Assembly (NCBI GenBank): GCA_039654915.1
Contig: CM077595.1
Location: 44,981,501 to 45,045,500, forward strand
Source: Aquilaria yunnanensis
Lineage: Eukaryota > Streptophyta > Magnoliopsida > Malvales > Thymelaeaceae
DNA: 64,000 bases
Direction: 5' to 3'
The notes beneath the pieces are model-generated. The model made no database searches. It was not told the origin of the DNA and worked only from the letters and a program-made list of their open reading frames with translations. Position 1 is the stretch's first letter; each line of letters opens with the position of its first letter. This document shows, in pieces, positions 20,521 through 32,954 of the stretch. A program made the position numbers and the translations under genes.

Positions 20521-21552
20521 AAATTATTTGCTCATCTGTGTGTTTCCAGAAACAGAGAAAATACTTGAGCACTGCCACAAAGGTCTAGTTGAAGGTCACT
20601 TTCAAGGCAATACCATGGCAAAAAAAGTGTTGGAGTCGGGTTTTTATTGGCCAACCCTATTCCAGGATGTTAGAAGGTATGTAGATTTGTGCAATAGTTG
20701 TCAAAGGTCTTGTAACATTTTGAAAAGAAATGAAATGCATCAACATGGAATCCAAGTATGTGAAGTATTTGATGTATGGGGCATTGATTTTATAGGTCCT
20801 TTCCTATCATCTTTAGGGAATAAGTATATGTTAGTTGTTGTTGGCTATGTTTCTAATGCTTAGAAGCACAAGCCTTACCTACAAATGATGCAAGGGTTAT
20901 GGTTATTTTCTTATGGAAATTATTTACATGATTTAGGACTCCACGAGCAATCATTAGCATAAGGGCACACACATATGTAATTATCAATACAAGAAAGTGC
21001 TCAGTAGATTCTGAGTCACTCACAGAACAACTACTGCCTATCACCAACAAGCTAGCTATCAAGCCGAATCATTTAATTGAGAGATTAAGCATATTTTAAA
21101 AAAATTAGTTTCCATGACTAGGAAGGATTGGTCTCTTAAGTTAGATATGTGTTATGGGCCTATTGAATGGCATATAAGACACTATTGGAACTACCCCATA
21201 TCATTTAGTTTATAGGAAAGCATGCCACCTCCGGGTAGAGTTAGAACATAAGGTTTATTGGGCTATAAAGAATATTAACTATGATTTTGAACATGCAGGT
21301 GAGAAACATTTGTTGCAACTAAATGAGCTTGATCAGTGGCAGAATGTCACCTATGAAAACTCTAGAACTTAGAAAGAGAAGATCAAGAAATCACATGATG
21401 CAAATATAAAGAAAAGGAAAGAGTTTTGAGCTAGAGATTGGGTGTTAATCTACAATACTTGACTTTGCTTTGTTCCAAGTAAAGTAAAATCACATTGGTC
21501 TGGGCCATTTGTAGTAATGAGGGCTTTTCCCTTCAATGTTGTAGATATTAAG
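20521..21552 (+). pseudogene. G integrase (broken, split by a solo LTR)
   Basis: Seen: ILEHCHKGLVEGHFQGNTMA, SGFYWPTLFQDVRRYVDLCN and SCQRSCNILKRNEM (HHCC zinc module), then VFDVWGIDFIGPFLSS and KYMLVVVGYVSNA of the catalytic core. Frameshifts and stops follow from 20863, with later pieces up to WSGPFVVMRAFPFNVVDIK just before 21553. The coding sequence resumes after the solo LTR at 24229. Bases 21548-21552 (ttaag) are the LTR's target duplication. Confidence 0.87.
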
Positions 21553-24223
21553 TGTTATGGACCTCCTAGTAGTCAGCACTCCCGAGAGAGGTAAAATGTT
21601 CTAAATTAAGTTTAGAACTTTAATTTCAAGTTTACAAAGCTAGAATAAAGGAGTTACAAAAAATTCACTAAATTCCAAGGAGGTTAAAGCACTAGATGAA
21701 GAGCAAGGGAAAAATGGTAATTTTGCATCCTGAGTAACCGGGCGGGGTCCCGAGTGTTTTAAGTTAAGTTTTGTAACTTAACCTTTAACCTTAACTCAAA
21801 CTTGAAACAATAACAAGAATTAATCAAGAAATGAGCATGTGTTAAAGGATGCGGGTTTATGTGTTTAAGGGTTGTAACTTGGATGGCTTAAGGGGTTAAG
21901 TGAGGGTTTAAGAAGGGAAAGGTGGCTAATGGCTGCCACAACCACATTTTCCCCTCTCAAGCACTCATTTCTCTCTCAATTCAAGCTAGAAGTCAAGTGA
22001 TCTTGATTCCTAGAGTTGCCATCCAAGGATACCAACCAAGAGGAACTTGTTTCAAGCTAGAAAACAAGATTTGGAGGCTTGGAAGCATGATTTCTCTACT
22101 CCCCTATTTTTGATACGTGGGAAGCATTGTGTTCTTGGTTAATTCTATGTTATTTGAGTGAATTGAGGCTTGGGTTTTGGTTAGAGAGGAAGATTGTGAT
22201 GTTTGGTGCTTTGGTTTTGATTGGAACTTAGGTGAGGATTTCTTGCACTTGGTTGCTTGAAAAGCAGAGTGATTCTAGCTTGTATCTTGGAGTTGAGGTA
22301 AGGGAGTAGTGTTTTTAAGCTTGAACAATTCTTGTGGCTTGAGTTTGCTGTAAGAAATTGATTGAAATTAGCCATAGCATTGAGTATGAGTTTTGGTTGA
22401 ATTGTGGTGAACTATGAGGTTTGAGGAAGATTTGATGATGTTATAGAGCATCATTAATGGCATTGTGATAGTTGGTTATGTTCCTTGCAACATGAACTAA
22501 GTGTGTGTGAAGTTTGGTGGCTTTTTATGCATGTTTGATATGTGTACTAAGTAGCCAAAGGTCATAGCAGCAAAATGTGTGCCAATTCTGTAGTTTCGTA
22601 GATTGGCGACGCGTCGCCAAGAGGTACCCATAATTGGCGACGCATCATCAATGGGAAAAAGAATCACAGAACGTCGACAACTGTGGCGATGCCACGGTTG
22701 ACGATGCGTCGCCAAAACAGCATTGGAGACCCGATTTTGTTTTTAGCATAACTTTTCGCTCGGGTGTCCGATTGAGGTGATTCAAAGTTCCACGCGAAGC
22801 TAAGGGGGACTAATATCACTTTCAATTTTTAGAAACATCTAAAATGCCCCAGATTTAAATTTGTTTTGAATCAAAGTGAGGATAATTTTTAAAGGTAGAA
22901 TTTTGCACATTTTGCTAGGATGATTGAGGTGAGTCCCAAGGAGGTCCTTTGGGTACCTTGGCCCTCAAGTATGCTGGGGGTACTTTGAGACTTCCTAAAG
23001 TACCTCGAGAAGTGGGAGTTTCCTTGAGTTTTGAAAAGTTTTGAGGTTACTTGTTGAGTAAGCAAGGAAACTAAGTTGCAAGCGAATATAACCAAGTGTC
23101 ATGAGCTTGAGGTGTAAGTTTTAGAACCCTTGGCAACCTGGCAGTGTTGGAAATCACGGGGTTGTAAGGAGAGGCTTCAAATGCATTGAGGTTATGAGGT
23201 TTGATAACCTAGTTACATAGTTCTCACCACAATTCCCCTGCACAACAAAGTTAAGGAGAGGTTATATAATAAGTCAGGAATAAGCTAAGGCTTACGAGGC
23301 ACAAGTCAAGGGCTAGACTTGTGGGCCACGAAGTGAAGCACATGAGAAAGTAAGAAAATTATGTGAGGAGCAGTCGTTCGGGATCCGGGCATGCATATCC
23401 ATATATTTACATATATGAGAGGTCCCTCACACTGCGAGAGCCAGCAGAGAGTGCGCATGAGTTATTTTATATCTGTCCACAGTTTTACTATTGGTACATG
23501 AGGTTACCCCTTACTGAGAATCTTGGATTCTCACCCTTACTGTTTTGTTGTGCATATACAGAAGGAGTCGGGCCGAGTGACCGTTGAAGGTTACTCTGGT
23601 AGTAGTTTTTGGTGCACAGGTAGAATGCCTAAGTTTTGATGATTCTAGTACTTATTGTGTGGATGCTTGTTGGTTTTGCACAGTACTAACTAAATTGCTC
23701 ATTGGTTACAGAGCCTAGTGCACATTGGACATAGTCAGGCATAGCTAGACCTAGTTGGGTCTAGAGGAGTCTCTAAAGCTCGCCACTGGGATTCACATCC
23801 AAGGTGGGAGTTAGTATGAGAAGATCTCAGTAGAGGATTTTGTATGTGTACATAGTACTCTAGTTGCCTCCCTAGTGATGAAATGAAGAGTCATGGACTC
23901 GAGGATTGCTTTCTGGGCGGGGGCATTAACTACTATATGTATGAATGCTCACGCATGTTGCTATGTGTAGTTAACTCATATAAAGGTTGATTTGTATGCT
24001 TTGACTGCTCTACTTGTTTTATATGAAAAATTGTGGCCACATTAACATTTTATGGTTTTAAATAACCCGTCAAAGCATAAAGAGCATGCATATTGCATAT
24101 TCTAGGATAATCAACTAGTGACATGGATTTAATCCGCACATATATCAATGAGTCCAACTGCAATTCGCCGTGAGACCAAGTTCTCACAGGTGTCCTGGGC
24201 AGGGGCCAAGGACAGCCGTGTCA
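21553..24223 (+). repeat. Solo LTR of the E family with perfect target duplication TTAAG
   Basis: A 2671-bp relative of E's 3' LTR, same orientation, from TGTTATGGACCTCCTAGTAG to GACAGCCGTGTCA. TTAAG flanks it at 21548-21552 and 24224-24228. G's integrase reading continues on both sides, and no internal sequence of the E family is present. It is more diverged from E's LTR than the copia LTRs are from each other, so it appears older. Its U3/R contains a GC-rich palindrome cluster (22603-22716). Confidence 0.92.
22603..22716. repeat. Cluster of GCGACGCGTCGC palindromes in the E-family LTR
   Basis: TTGGCGACGCGTCGCCAA at 22603-22620 is a perfect 18-bp palindrome. Decayed copies follow near 22633 and 22699-22716, and the hairpin gtggc-gat-gccac lies near 22682-22694. 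More eroded versions are in E's LTR (about 16748-16855) and E3's LTR (about 40965-41010). Confidence 0.75.
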
Positions 24224-24228
24224 TTAAG

Positions 24229-24430
24229 CATCCTAAAAAAAGAACATTCAAGGTGAAAGGCCATTGACTTAAGCGATATTTTGGAGGTGAAATTCCTGAC
24301 ATACATCATGAAGATATCATGCTCAACCATCCTAAGCCAAGTTTTGATTAGGGCATCCAAAATGTTAGGCTGACAACATTAAACCACGCACTTGTCGAGA
24401 GACAACCCATGCAATAACTTGTATATATTG
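24229..24430 (+). pseudogene. G integrase C-terminus and Athila post-pol motif
   Basis: After the solo LTR the frame continues FKVKGH, RYFGGEIPDIHHEDIMLNHP and ends with a TAG at about 24348, matching the Athila integrase C-terminus (FKVNG.RLK..). About 50 bases later, acattaaaccacgcacttg and gagagacaaccca (24378-24412) match the short conserved block found after pol in Athila elements (gttaaac..gcgcttg..gggaggcaaccca). Confidence 0.78.
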
Positions 24431-25960
24431 TTTCTTTTCATTGATTTCCTTTAAAGCAGGTTAATTATCCTTGGACACTTCTCTGATTTTATAAATTGTG
24501 TTGTTGATGCAAGAATCTATAGTATTTTGGGAGGAATTTTGTGCTCAAAGTGGGAGAAAAAAAAAGGCTAATTTCATTCCAAGTCAATTTGCATAATTTT
24601 TTCAATGTCCATGGGCTTAACATGCTCTTGTTCAGAGCCATGTTGCTTAACACATCCTTAAACATAGCCATGATTGATTCATTAAAATTGATTATTCATG
24701 AAGAATTTTTATTTGACCTACAGTTTCCAAACGGTTTATGTTCTAGCTGTGTTATAAACCGTGTTAGTTTACACGATTCCATACATGACCATGTTCTTGC
24801 CCATGTTCCTAAAAAGTTTAAAATTCTAGAGTTTAAACATGTGAACTTACATGCCCATGTTCTAAAACATGTTTACATTACACGGTCTTATACATCCTTA
24901 TGTTGAAGTGTGTTTCATTTTCAAACTGACAAGTTTTGAAACACAAAGCACCAACACAGTTATATACATGCCCGTGTTACTGTATGTGTTAATGAACACA
25001 GTTTTATACACCCCCTATTTGTTCTTATGTTTCTCCCCTGCTTCTGAAAGATTTAAGCGCATTTAGACTTTGAACATAGTCTGCAACACACTTGTGCTTA
25101 TAGTTGTGTTAATAATACATTGTCATAAACATGGCCATGTGTGTGTCTGTGTTTTCCCTCTACCTAAAAAAATTTCACCTTCCAGTAACTAAACACATTT
25201 TATTACATGACCATAAAATAGACCATGTACACTCTACACAATTACTAACACACACATGTATAAACCTCATGTTCATATTTAAACCAGTCCTAATATAAGT
25301 TCAAAACCCTAACATGGTTACTAACATGCCCATGTTAGCAACTGTGTTTCTGTAAAATTTTAAGTAACACATTCTTAAATATGCCTGTGTTTATGGCCAT
25401 GTTTGACCTTAACAGTTTTAAAAAGGACTTTTCACCCTTTTTTGCAATTGTAGATGTAATTTTCTATTTTCTTGCAGCCTAAGGTGTCTGGAACCAACAA
25501 TTTCTCTAGATTTTGAGCTCTCTAAGGTATAGTTAACCTTAATTTCATTTTTATTCAAGTTTATCTTGCTTCTTTTTACTTTCCGGTGTTTCCCTACTTA
25601 AGAAATTTATGAAAGTATATCTAGACTAAGGCTATTTTTCTAGAATTCCTCATTATGTTTCTATAGCTATGATCTAGTTTGTTTGAATGAAATTGAGCTA
25701 CTATTAATTGTTGATTACAAATAGTAAACTTGTGGCATCAATCCGGTTATGCTTTATGCATTCCAAACCCTTTTACTTGCAGTTTAAGTAATTAAGTTTA
25801 CCAAGTGTTCAATATTTGTTCTCAATGGATTGTGGAAACTTCTCTGATGGTTTTCGTAAGTTATAGGGTTTTGGTTCAACAATAATATGAGGTGGACAAT
25901 TTACCTCTAGAGCTCTCCACAAGATTTGTTACAATTGAGGCATACTATTTGCATGATGGC
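24431..25960. other. G region between pol and env-position ORF
   Basis: AT-rich, no gene I can support; short frames at 24541-24906 and 24869-25066 lie here. From about 24600 to 25420 it holds many short imperfect palindromes of the type acatgcccatgtt (see next entry). Athila elements normally carry a long non-coding stretch here. Confidence 0.6.
24600..25420. repeat. Irregular array of CATGCCCATG-type imperfect palindromes
   Basis: Examples: accatgttcttgcccatgtt (24788), acatgcccatgttctaaaac (24849), acatgcccgtgtta (24965), aacatggccatgtg (25128), acatgcccatgttagc (25322), atgcctgtgtttatggccat (25380). A similar group is in G's LTR near 28317-28460, with one copy still reading acacgatcgtgt. 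Many Athila-type elements have CACGGCCGTG motifs; these look like CpG-depleted derivatives. Confidence 0.55.
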
Positions 25961-26540
25961 TATATGGACTGAGTGATCATTTTTCAGCCTCATTTTAACT
26001 ACGTCATAGCTCATAGGATTCAAGATATCATATTTTAATGTCGATGGACACATTTGTATGAGTCACCAGTGTTTGACTCCTTAACTCTGGTAAGGGAGTT
26101 TTATGCTAATATCACTTTCCAGATTCATTATTCTGAGTTTTCATTATATGGGTTGATGCAGAACGTGGAGCTCCATGCTTATGCAACTGACATAGAGGAT
26201 CGTTTTGGCATGACCTAGATTTTGAGTCACTCCACAAAGCCAAATCAAGTAGAGTTTGCACAGACATTGTACAGTCAACTGGTGGCCTGGACTTTTATGC
26301 TAGGGCATAGCCCCTTTCTTCTACCATCACAACTGCTGCCTACTATTCATCCATGGTTCATTTTTCCTACTAAGTGCCTCAACTATCAACCAGTTGCTGA
26401 TTCGGTCATAGAAGAGTAGGCAATTCTTCTCCATGCCATTCGTATAAATCACCCAGTAACCATCAATCGCATCATCCTGTGGTCTATTGCGAGAGTTGTC
26501 AATGACCCAAAATTTCTCATGTGTTCCCTCAGTTGATTAC
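25961..26540 (+). pseudogene. G env-position ORF remnant (plant transposon protein type)
   Basis: One frame reads LVREFYANITFQIHYSEFSL (about 26090-26150), then after stops the open stretch 26222-26419 with NQVEFAQTLYSQLVAWTFML, then LHAIRINHPVTINRIILWSI. The REFYAN motif and the position after pol match the extra ORF of Athila elements, sometimes described as env-like or as a plant transposon protein domain of unknown function. No signal peptide or membrane segment can be supported, and several stops break it. Confidence 0.55.
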
Positions 26541-28109
26541 TAAGTTCCTGATAGCACAACATGTCTTTTTTTCTGTTGGAGCATTCCAAGTAGTCGTTCC
26601 ACCATACTAGCGAAAAGACAGAGCTAAGGACAATGCTGCTGATAAGGATGCCCTTGTTGACACCACCATCAATCTTGCTCTTTCCTAGAGCTGTTACTTT
26701 CATCATGACAATATCTATTCCTTTGCTATTACATACTTATTTTTGTGTTGCTCCCTCTACTATTTTGTTCGACTTCACTATTGGAGCATCGGTTGCCCAA
26801 ATCCTACATTGTACTATTTTGTTTTAGTTTATATAGTTGCTTATGTTTTCTTTCCTATATTTTGTAATTGATTATGTTTTTTGTTTTCTTTTGAATCCTT
26901 TAAATTTTTTATTGGAAGCCTGAATCAACCCTCTTTTTTGAACTTTTTGGAACACCGACTTGTAAGACATGTAATTACATTTTTATTTTCAAGGTTAGTA
27001 TTCGCATTTATCACTCACTCCTTTTCACTTTATTTTCCATGCCAGTACATTGAGGGCAATCTATAACTTATTTGTGGAGGAGTGGGTTTTATCTTTAGCC
27101 CTTATTTTTTTTTTGCTTATTTATATCTGTTTAGTAATATTCATGAGAATTTTGAAAATTTTTAAATTTTTTTATCTTATTTTGTTTTGAATCATTTTAA
27201 TGAGCATGTGCTCATTAGAAAGTGGTTGTTAATTTAATGTCTTGAGTTCCAAACTTGAAGACGAAGCAAGTTATTTGTAATTTTTCACTTTTGGTAATTA
27301 ATCTACTTTTAAAATATCTTTAAGATTCATTAGCAAGCTAACGGAAGATGGTCTCAAGAAACTATTTTTACATCAGGTTTGTTGTGTTTAGTGCACTGTT
27401 CAAAGCATGCTAAGTTTTGACTTTCTATGTTGGCTTGATGGAAAGTTTGGTTGATTGATTTATGGTTGATTGTTGATAAAGTAAAATAAAGTAAGGTATG
27501 AATGTATCCTACTTTGCTATTTTGAATGTTGAATTAGATTGGAGTCTACTCATAAGGTAGGCAAAAGTCAATCACAGCTAAAAAAGATGCTAACAACATG
27601 AGTATGATTAAATATCATCTTCGATTGTGTTGAGGATTAGCTTCAGTATTGATAGAGTTCCTGTAATGTACACTTGCTAGAAAAATTTTAAACATATGAT
27701 AGGAATTAATTGAAATACAAAGAAAATGAAAAATGTTAGTTAATCGCCCAATCCATGGTTTCTAGTTTGAAAGGTTATGCATAGTGAACTTTGGCTTAGT
27801 GTGGTTTGTGCTTTTTGCTTTGCATGAAAATTTGATGTTACCCTTTTAATTTTGAGAGATTAGGTTGATAGCTTGAGAATGAATTGTTTCCATTAAATTT
27901 TTTTTTATTTTGAAATGTGTTAGGTAAGAGGGATTGCATGCTTGGTAGTCTTGTTAATTTCTTACGATAATTAGAATCTTAATCCTCTGTACATCTCTTT
28001 GCTCAAAGAAATAATTCTACATTCTAATTGTTTTTGAGGTTTTTGAAGAAAAAAAAATTCTGATTTTTCTTCTTGAGTTTTGCTTGAGGGCAAACAAAAG
28101 TTCAAGTGT
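26541..28109. other. G 3' untranslated region
   Basis: AT-rich, no gene. Two purine-rich phrases typical of Athila 3' regions are visible: acattgagggcaat followed by gtggaggagtggg (27049-27088), and cttgagggcaaacaaaag (28083-28100). Confidence 0.65.
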
Positions 28110-28121
28110 AAGGAAAAAATA
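28110..28121 (+). other. Polypurine tract of element G (probable)
   Basis: AAGGAAAAAATA immediately precedes TGATTTGCTC, the likely LTR start. Its composition fits a polypurine tract, but there is no second LTR in the window to prove the border. Confidence 0.55.
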
Positions 28122-28960
28122 TGATTTGCTCATATTTAGTCATGTTTTCTATATGTTTTCCCTTGTATTTGCTTGTCTTGTGATATGTTTAAGCTAGGAT
28201 ATGGTGGTTAATTGGTTTATATTTCATTTTTAGGTCATATTTTAGCTTCATTTGAGTTAGGAAAGATTTCTACAAAGTTTTGGGGCTGAATTACAAATTT
28301 GTGAAAAGTTTTGGAGCAGACATGTCTTATTACTTGCCCTATTACATGCCCATGTCTGAGTTACATGCCCATCTTCCAAATCATGTTTAATTTGGTGGCA
28401 TTTTAGGTTTCCAAGGAGTAACACAGCCTCTAACACGATCGTGTACTTGACCATGTTTGTCATATTTTTAGGGTTTCTTATTTTATTTTAAAAAAGAAGA
28501 GAAGAAAAGGCAATGAGGTGAAAATACACAGAAAAAGTGAGTTTTTCATAGAAGAAGGTTGCTAGAGACAATTTTGATGATGGACACCATTTTGAGAGTG
28601 CAAGATCGAAGATTTCTTTGAGAAGAAGAAATTCAGCTATGAATAATTCGTTTCTTAGTTTTCTTTTGAATCTGTTGTGTTTATTTTATAGCACTATAAG
28701 CTAAACTTTTCCTTCTCATGCTTAGAATAGATGAACCCTGGGATGATTTTGTGATTGTTGTTGCTTTTTAGTTTAATATGATCATGTGTTTTTCTTGTGA
28801 TATATGAAATGTTCTTTAAAGCTTTGAGTAATAGTAGCTAGCTTATTAATTTAATATGGGACGATGGACATGCATTAGGTAGTATTTGGTATGTTTGTTG
28901 TGGATCGCCATTGGCTAAAAATGGATAATATCGTAATCGGGAGTAATAGGTGATATTTAA
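28122..28960 (+). repeat. 3' LTR of element G, first part
   Basis: Starts TGATTTGCTCATATTTAGTC after the polypurine tract and runs 839 bp to the insertion of H1. The last five bases (tttaa) and the five after H1 (tgtaa, 39275-39279) match at four positions, read as an eroded target duplication. The second part is at 39275-39849. Confidence 0.6.
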
Positions 28961-31447
28961 TGTTACCCCCTCCGGGTTAATCCAATTATGGTGCCAAAAC
29001 TGTGCATTTAAACTCCCAGGTTTGGTGTGTCCTGTAGGTCATCAGAACAACACCCCTAGTGTACATACTCAAGTGACCCTCTTGAGCATTATGTAAATAC
29101 ATGCATATTGGTCTAACCATAATACACACATTTACATTTATGCACACTATGGCAGCTAAGAAGGAAAACACTAGCATAAGTCTTAGTTTTGGCTTCCACA
29201 CATTAGGCAATCTTCTTAAGTTCTAGTGACCAGCTACTGCCCCTGTAATTTCCACTAATAAACTGTATCATTCTAGAAACATACCCCCTTTTTTATTTTC
29301 TCCATTATCAAGTAGATACATAGAGCAAACCAAGGAATTTTTTTTTACATCAATAGCCCACCTATGGACCAAGTTATGGATTTTTTAAGTTGGTTACAAA
29401 ATGCTGACCAAATAAACAGTAACTCATTCAACTTTGAAACGTCATATCTTTGCCTACAGGGCTCTAAATCCAAAAATTCAAAATCCCCATTAACCCTATA
29501 GATTTCCTATAGGTGTGGTCGAAATTTCAAATTAATATTCATTCTACACAGGGAGATATTAAACTTTAGGTCCAGAGTCAAAATTCTGGCAACTTTTGGA
29601 CCATTTTGCCCATACAATTTTTCCAAACCATGCAAACACTTCATTCACAAGGGGAAATCCCTCCAAGGCTATCCCATATATGTCCATTGCACATAGGAAT
29701 TCCATTCTCTTGCATCTAGCAACTTTTTTGGCCAAAACAGAATTTACAAGTAAGCAGCCTATCATTCACACGTAGGCAGCTTTGCACCACATCACATACA
29801 TAGCCAAAACATTACTCGAATGTTCACATACTTGTCTCATTTAACATGCACTACATGTAAATGAAGAAATGCACTATAATATGGTCTTAACTCAGCTAAA
29901 TACACACCCTAGGTTACAGGAGGTCCTGAGACACAATGGACTCCAAAAACAGGATGCTGGACAGCTGCTGCACAACATAATAAGTACCACCATTAAAAAT
30001 ACCAAATGTGCTCCTCAAATCACCAAAATTTCCAGATCATAACTAGACATATGGAAGTTAGTATACATGAAATTTCATATTAAAACTCAAACTAAAAAGG
30101 TTAGTTTGAATGTGATCTTTCAGCTGGACCTGAAATGACAGAATTGAGGGGCGTAAGTTTCATTGAGAAACTTAGAAAGGGTAGTACTTGGATTCAATAG
30201 GCAATGTAACCATCATTAAAAACTGCATCCAAAGACACTAAAACACAAAAACCACAATGCATAAATACAAGATATAGCAGCGAAATACAGCAGCCAAACA
30301 CAATCAACGAACACATGAAATGTGGCAGCAACATATACCATAGGTTACTCCATAAAACATGCACTAAACATAAGTAAATCACTATGGTAGTCCTCCACAA
30401 GTTCATGCTTGGTATTAGGAGGATTTTAACCGTAGTTAGTACTAACTTTTGGGCTCTAGAAACCCAGAAATTCGCTGCCATCACTGTGCACTTCACACTA
30501 GGTCACAAAACCTTCAATAAGTTCACTTCCCTCACTAAGCTTGGTTCATCAAGCTCATGGCTCTCTTCCAAGCTCAGCCCTAGCTCCATGGTTTCTTGAA
30601 AATACAGAAAAAAACTCATGAGAGCAAGAGAACCCTTAGCAAAGTGGGTAGGCCAAAAATCAAGCTTCATCCTTGAACTATCCAAGAAATAGCTCTAGTT
30701 TGCTTGCAATTGCTTCCTTTTGCCTTCAATTTCAATCAATTGCAAGTTTGAAGGTGTGGTGGCTATGGAGGAAGTATGGCTGTCTTCTTGGGATGGTGGA
30801 GGACGAAAATGTGAGAGGGATAAGTGATTTGGCCACTTAAATGGCCTTAAATGAGCTTAAGGGCACAAAACACACTTAACAAGCTTAACCTTGCTTTATG
30901 TCATTTTCTTTCTCACTAATTATGATTTCTTTGTCTTAAACTCATTGGTACACATGTGCCCAACATTTTTTAGTAATTATCAAGTCTTGGCTGCCTCACC
31001 CATGGTGAGATAATCCCATAATTCCACCCTTAGACTGAAGTCAAAAGCTTGAACACCTTAAGGTTTATACTAAGACATTTAGGTCCTTATTGCCTTTAGT
31101 GTTTCCTTTGTCCAAACTTGTCTTCCATGAGTAATTTGGTCCTCCAGTAGCACTTTCATACCATTTATATCCTTTCCATAACTCTCCAAGTCTCTTTCTT
31201 GAGAGTTTTGCAATTGGGTACCCGAATTTCAAAAACCTTTCAAAAAAGTCCATAGGTTGCTTGAAAAACAAGCCATCCTTTAGGTTTTGCTTGGGGGCCA
31301 AGTTTCCAACTTGGAACACTTTTAAGGAGGTGTTGATCATGCCTTTTACCCCCCACACTTCAATCACTATGGTGAGAATTACACAATATAATGGTTTTTA
31401 GCCATTATGACACACTTGTAATTCTCCCATTTTGTGAGGTAGTAACA
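28961..31447 (-). repeat. 3' LTR of element H1
   Basis: A 2487-bp LTR, TGTTACCCCCTCC...GAGGTAGTAACA on the plus strand. It lacks the 381-bp duplication of the 5' LTR. Open frames inside it (for example 30194-30496 and 30384-30599) overlap in antisense and have counterparts in the other LTR; they are not genes. Confidence 0.93.
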
Positions 31448-31448
31448 A

Positions 31449-31461
31449 TCCTCCCCCCCTT
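31449..31461 (-). other. Polypurine tract of element H1
   Basis: The minus strand reads AAGGGGGGGAGGA directly before the LTR start TGTTACTACC. H2 has the matching tract at 48748-48760. Confidence 0.9.
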
Positions 31462-31924
31462 AAAAATTTTGGTCCTCCAAAATAGCCTTTAGCTTCGGGT
31501 ATTCTTCAGGATATCTTTCCATAAGGTCTTTTTCAGTTTCCCAGGTTGCTTCTCTTTCAGAGTGGTGTGACCACTGAACTTTAGCCATGGGAATATGTTT
31601 GTTTCTTAACCTTCTGGTATCCTTGGCTAAGATAGCTATAGGTTTCTCTTCATATGTCAACTTAGGTTCCAACTCTATGTCTTCTACTACAATAGCATGG
31701 TTTGTATCCAATAGACACTTCTTAAGCATACTGATGTGAAAAACATTATGAATACTTGACATTCTTGGCAGTAGAGCTAACCTATATGCTACCTGGCCAA
31801 CTCTATCCAAGATCTCATAAGGACCAGTGTATCTTGGAGCTAACTTGCTTCTTTTGCCAAATCTGACAGTGCCTTTGGTTGGTGCAACTTTCAGCCAAAC
31901 ATTGTCACCAACCTCAAATTCCAA
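31460..31924 (-). pseudogene. H1 integrase C-terminal domain and chromodomain-like tail
   Basis: An open piece of 154 codons. Seen: FEVGDNVWLKVAPTKG, KLAPRYTGPYEILDRVG, HNVFHISMLKKCL, then VQWSHHSEREATWETEKDLM, the chromodomain-like tail of chromoviral integrases. It ends at the polypurine tract. It is intact by itself but has lost its connection to the catalytic core. Confidence 0.88.
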
Positions 31925-32954
31925 GTCTCTCTTCTTTTGTTCACATAGGTTGTGGTCCTTTCACTGGCTACCTTTAATCTCTCGTAAATTTTCTTGATTT
32001 TGGCAGTAGTCTATTCAATAATTTTAGGACCCAACTCTAGCCTGTCTGAGGCTTCCACCCAACAGTGGGGTGTCATGCACCTTCTTCCATATAATGCTTC
32101 ATAAGGTGCCATGCCAATTGTGCTTAGGTAACTATTGTTATATGAGAATTCCACCAATGGCAAGTGTTGGTCCCATTCACCTTTGAAATCGAAGACACAG
32201 CTCCTGAGCATGTCTTCCAGTATCTGCATCACCCTTTCAGAGTGCCCATCTGTCTGAGGATAATAAGCAGACTCAAATTGATTTTGGTTCCTAGTGCTTT
32301 ATGAAAAACACTCCAAAACCGAGCTGTAAATCTTGGATCTCTATCAGATACAATGAAGTTTGGCACTCCATGTAGTCTCACTATCTCCTGGACATAGATC
32401 TGAGCTAACTTCTCCAAGGAGTCTGTGATTTTCACAGGTAAGAAGTGGGCACATTTAGTTAGCCTATCCACAATGACCCAAATTGTATCATGCCTTAATT
32501 TGGTCATAGGCAACACAGTCAAAAATTCCATGGTTATGATGCCCCACTTCCTCACTGGTATAGGTAAAGTCTACAGGGTACCAGTTGGCTTCCGGTGCTC
32601 TACCTTTACCCTCTGGCATGTGGCACATTTCGAGACATAAGTAACCATGTCTCTCCTCATGTTTGGTCACCATAAGTGAGTCTTCAAGTCTTTATACATT
32701 TTCTCACTTCCTGGATGGATGTTCAACTTGCTTGTCTTAGGTTCTTCACGTATTTTATCCCTGAGCTTTGCTCTTTTAGGCACATATATTCGGTCCTTGA
32801 AGTACAGTAATCCTTACTTGTAGGCAAAGGATTGATACAAGGAACCTTTTTCCTCTCCTGAGATCTTTTTCAAATCTGGATCTGTCTCCTGTGCCTTTTT
32901 GGCCTCTTCAATCCATCCAAACTGAATTTTCAATGTGTAAATTTGGGCTTCCTC
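31925..32954 (-). pseudogene. H1 integrase catalytic region (broken)
   Basis: Reading right to left: a decayed zinc-binding part ending YVSKCATCQRVKVEHRKP, with a stop in the linker (about 32573), then WGIITMEFLTVLP, VIVDRLTKCAHFLPVK and FIVSDRDPRFTARFW, which hold the first two DDE acidic residues. A frameshift near 32230 is followed by the end of the core, including EALYGRRCM. Integrase would have joined cDNA to host DNA. Confidence 0.87.
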
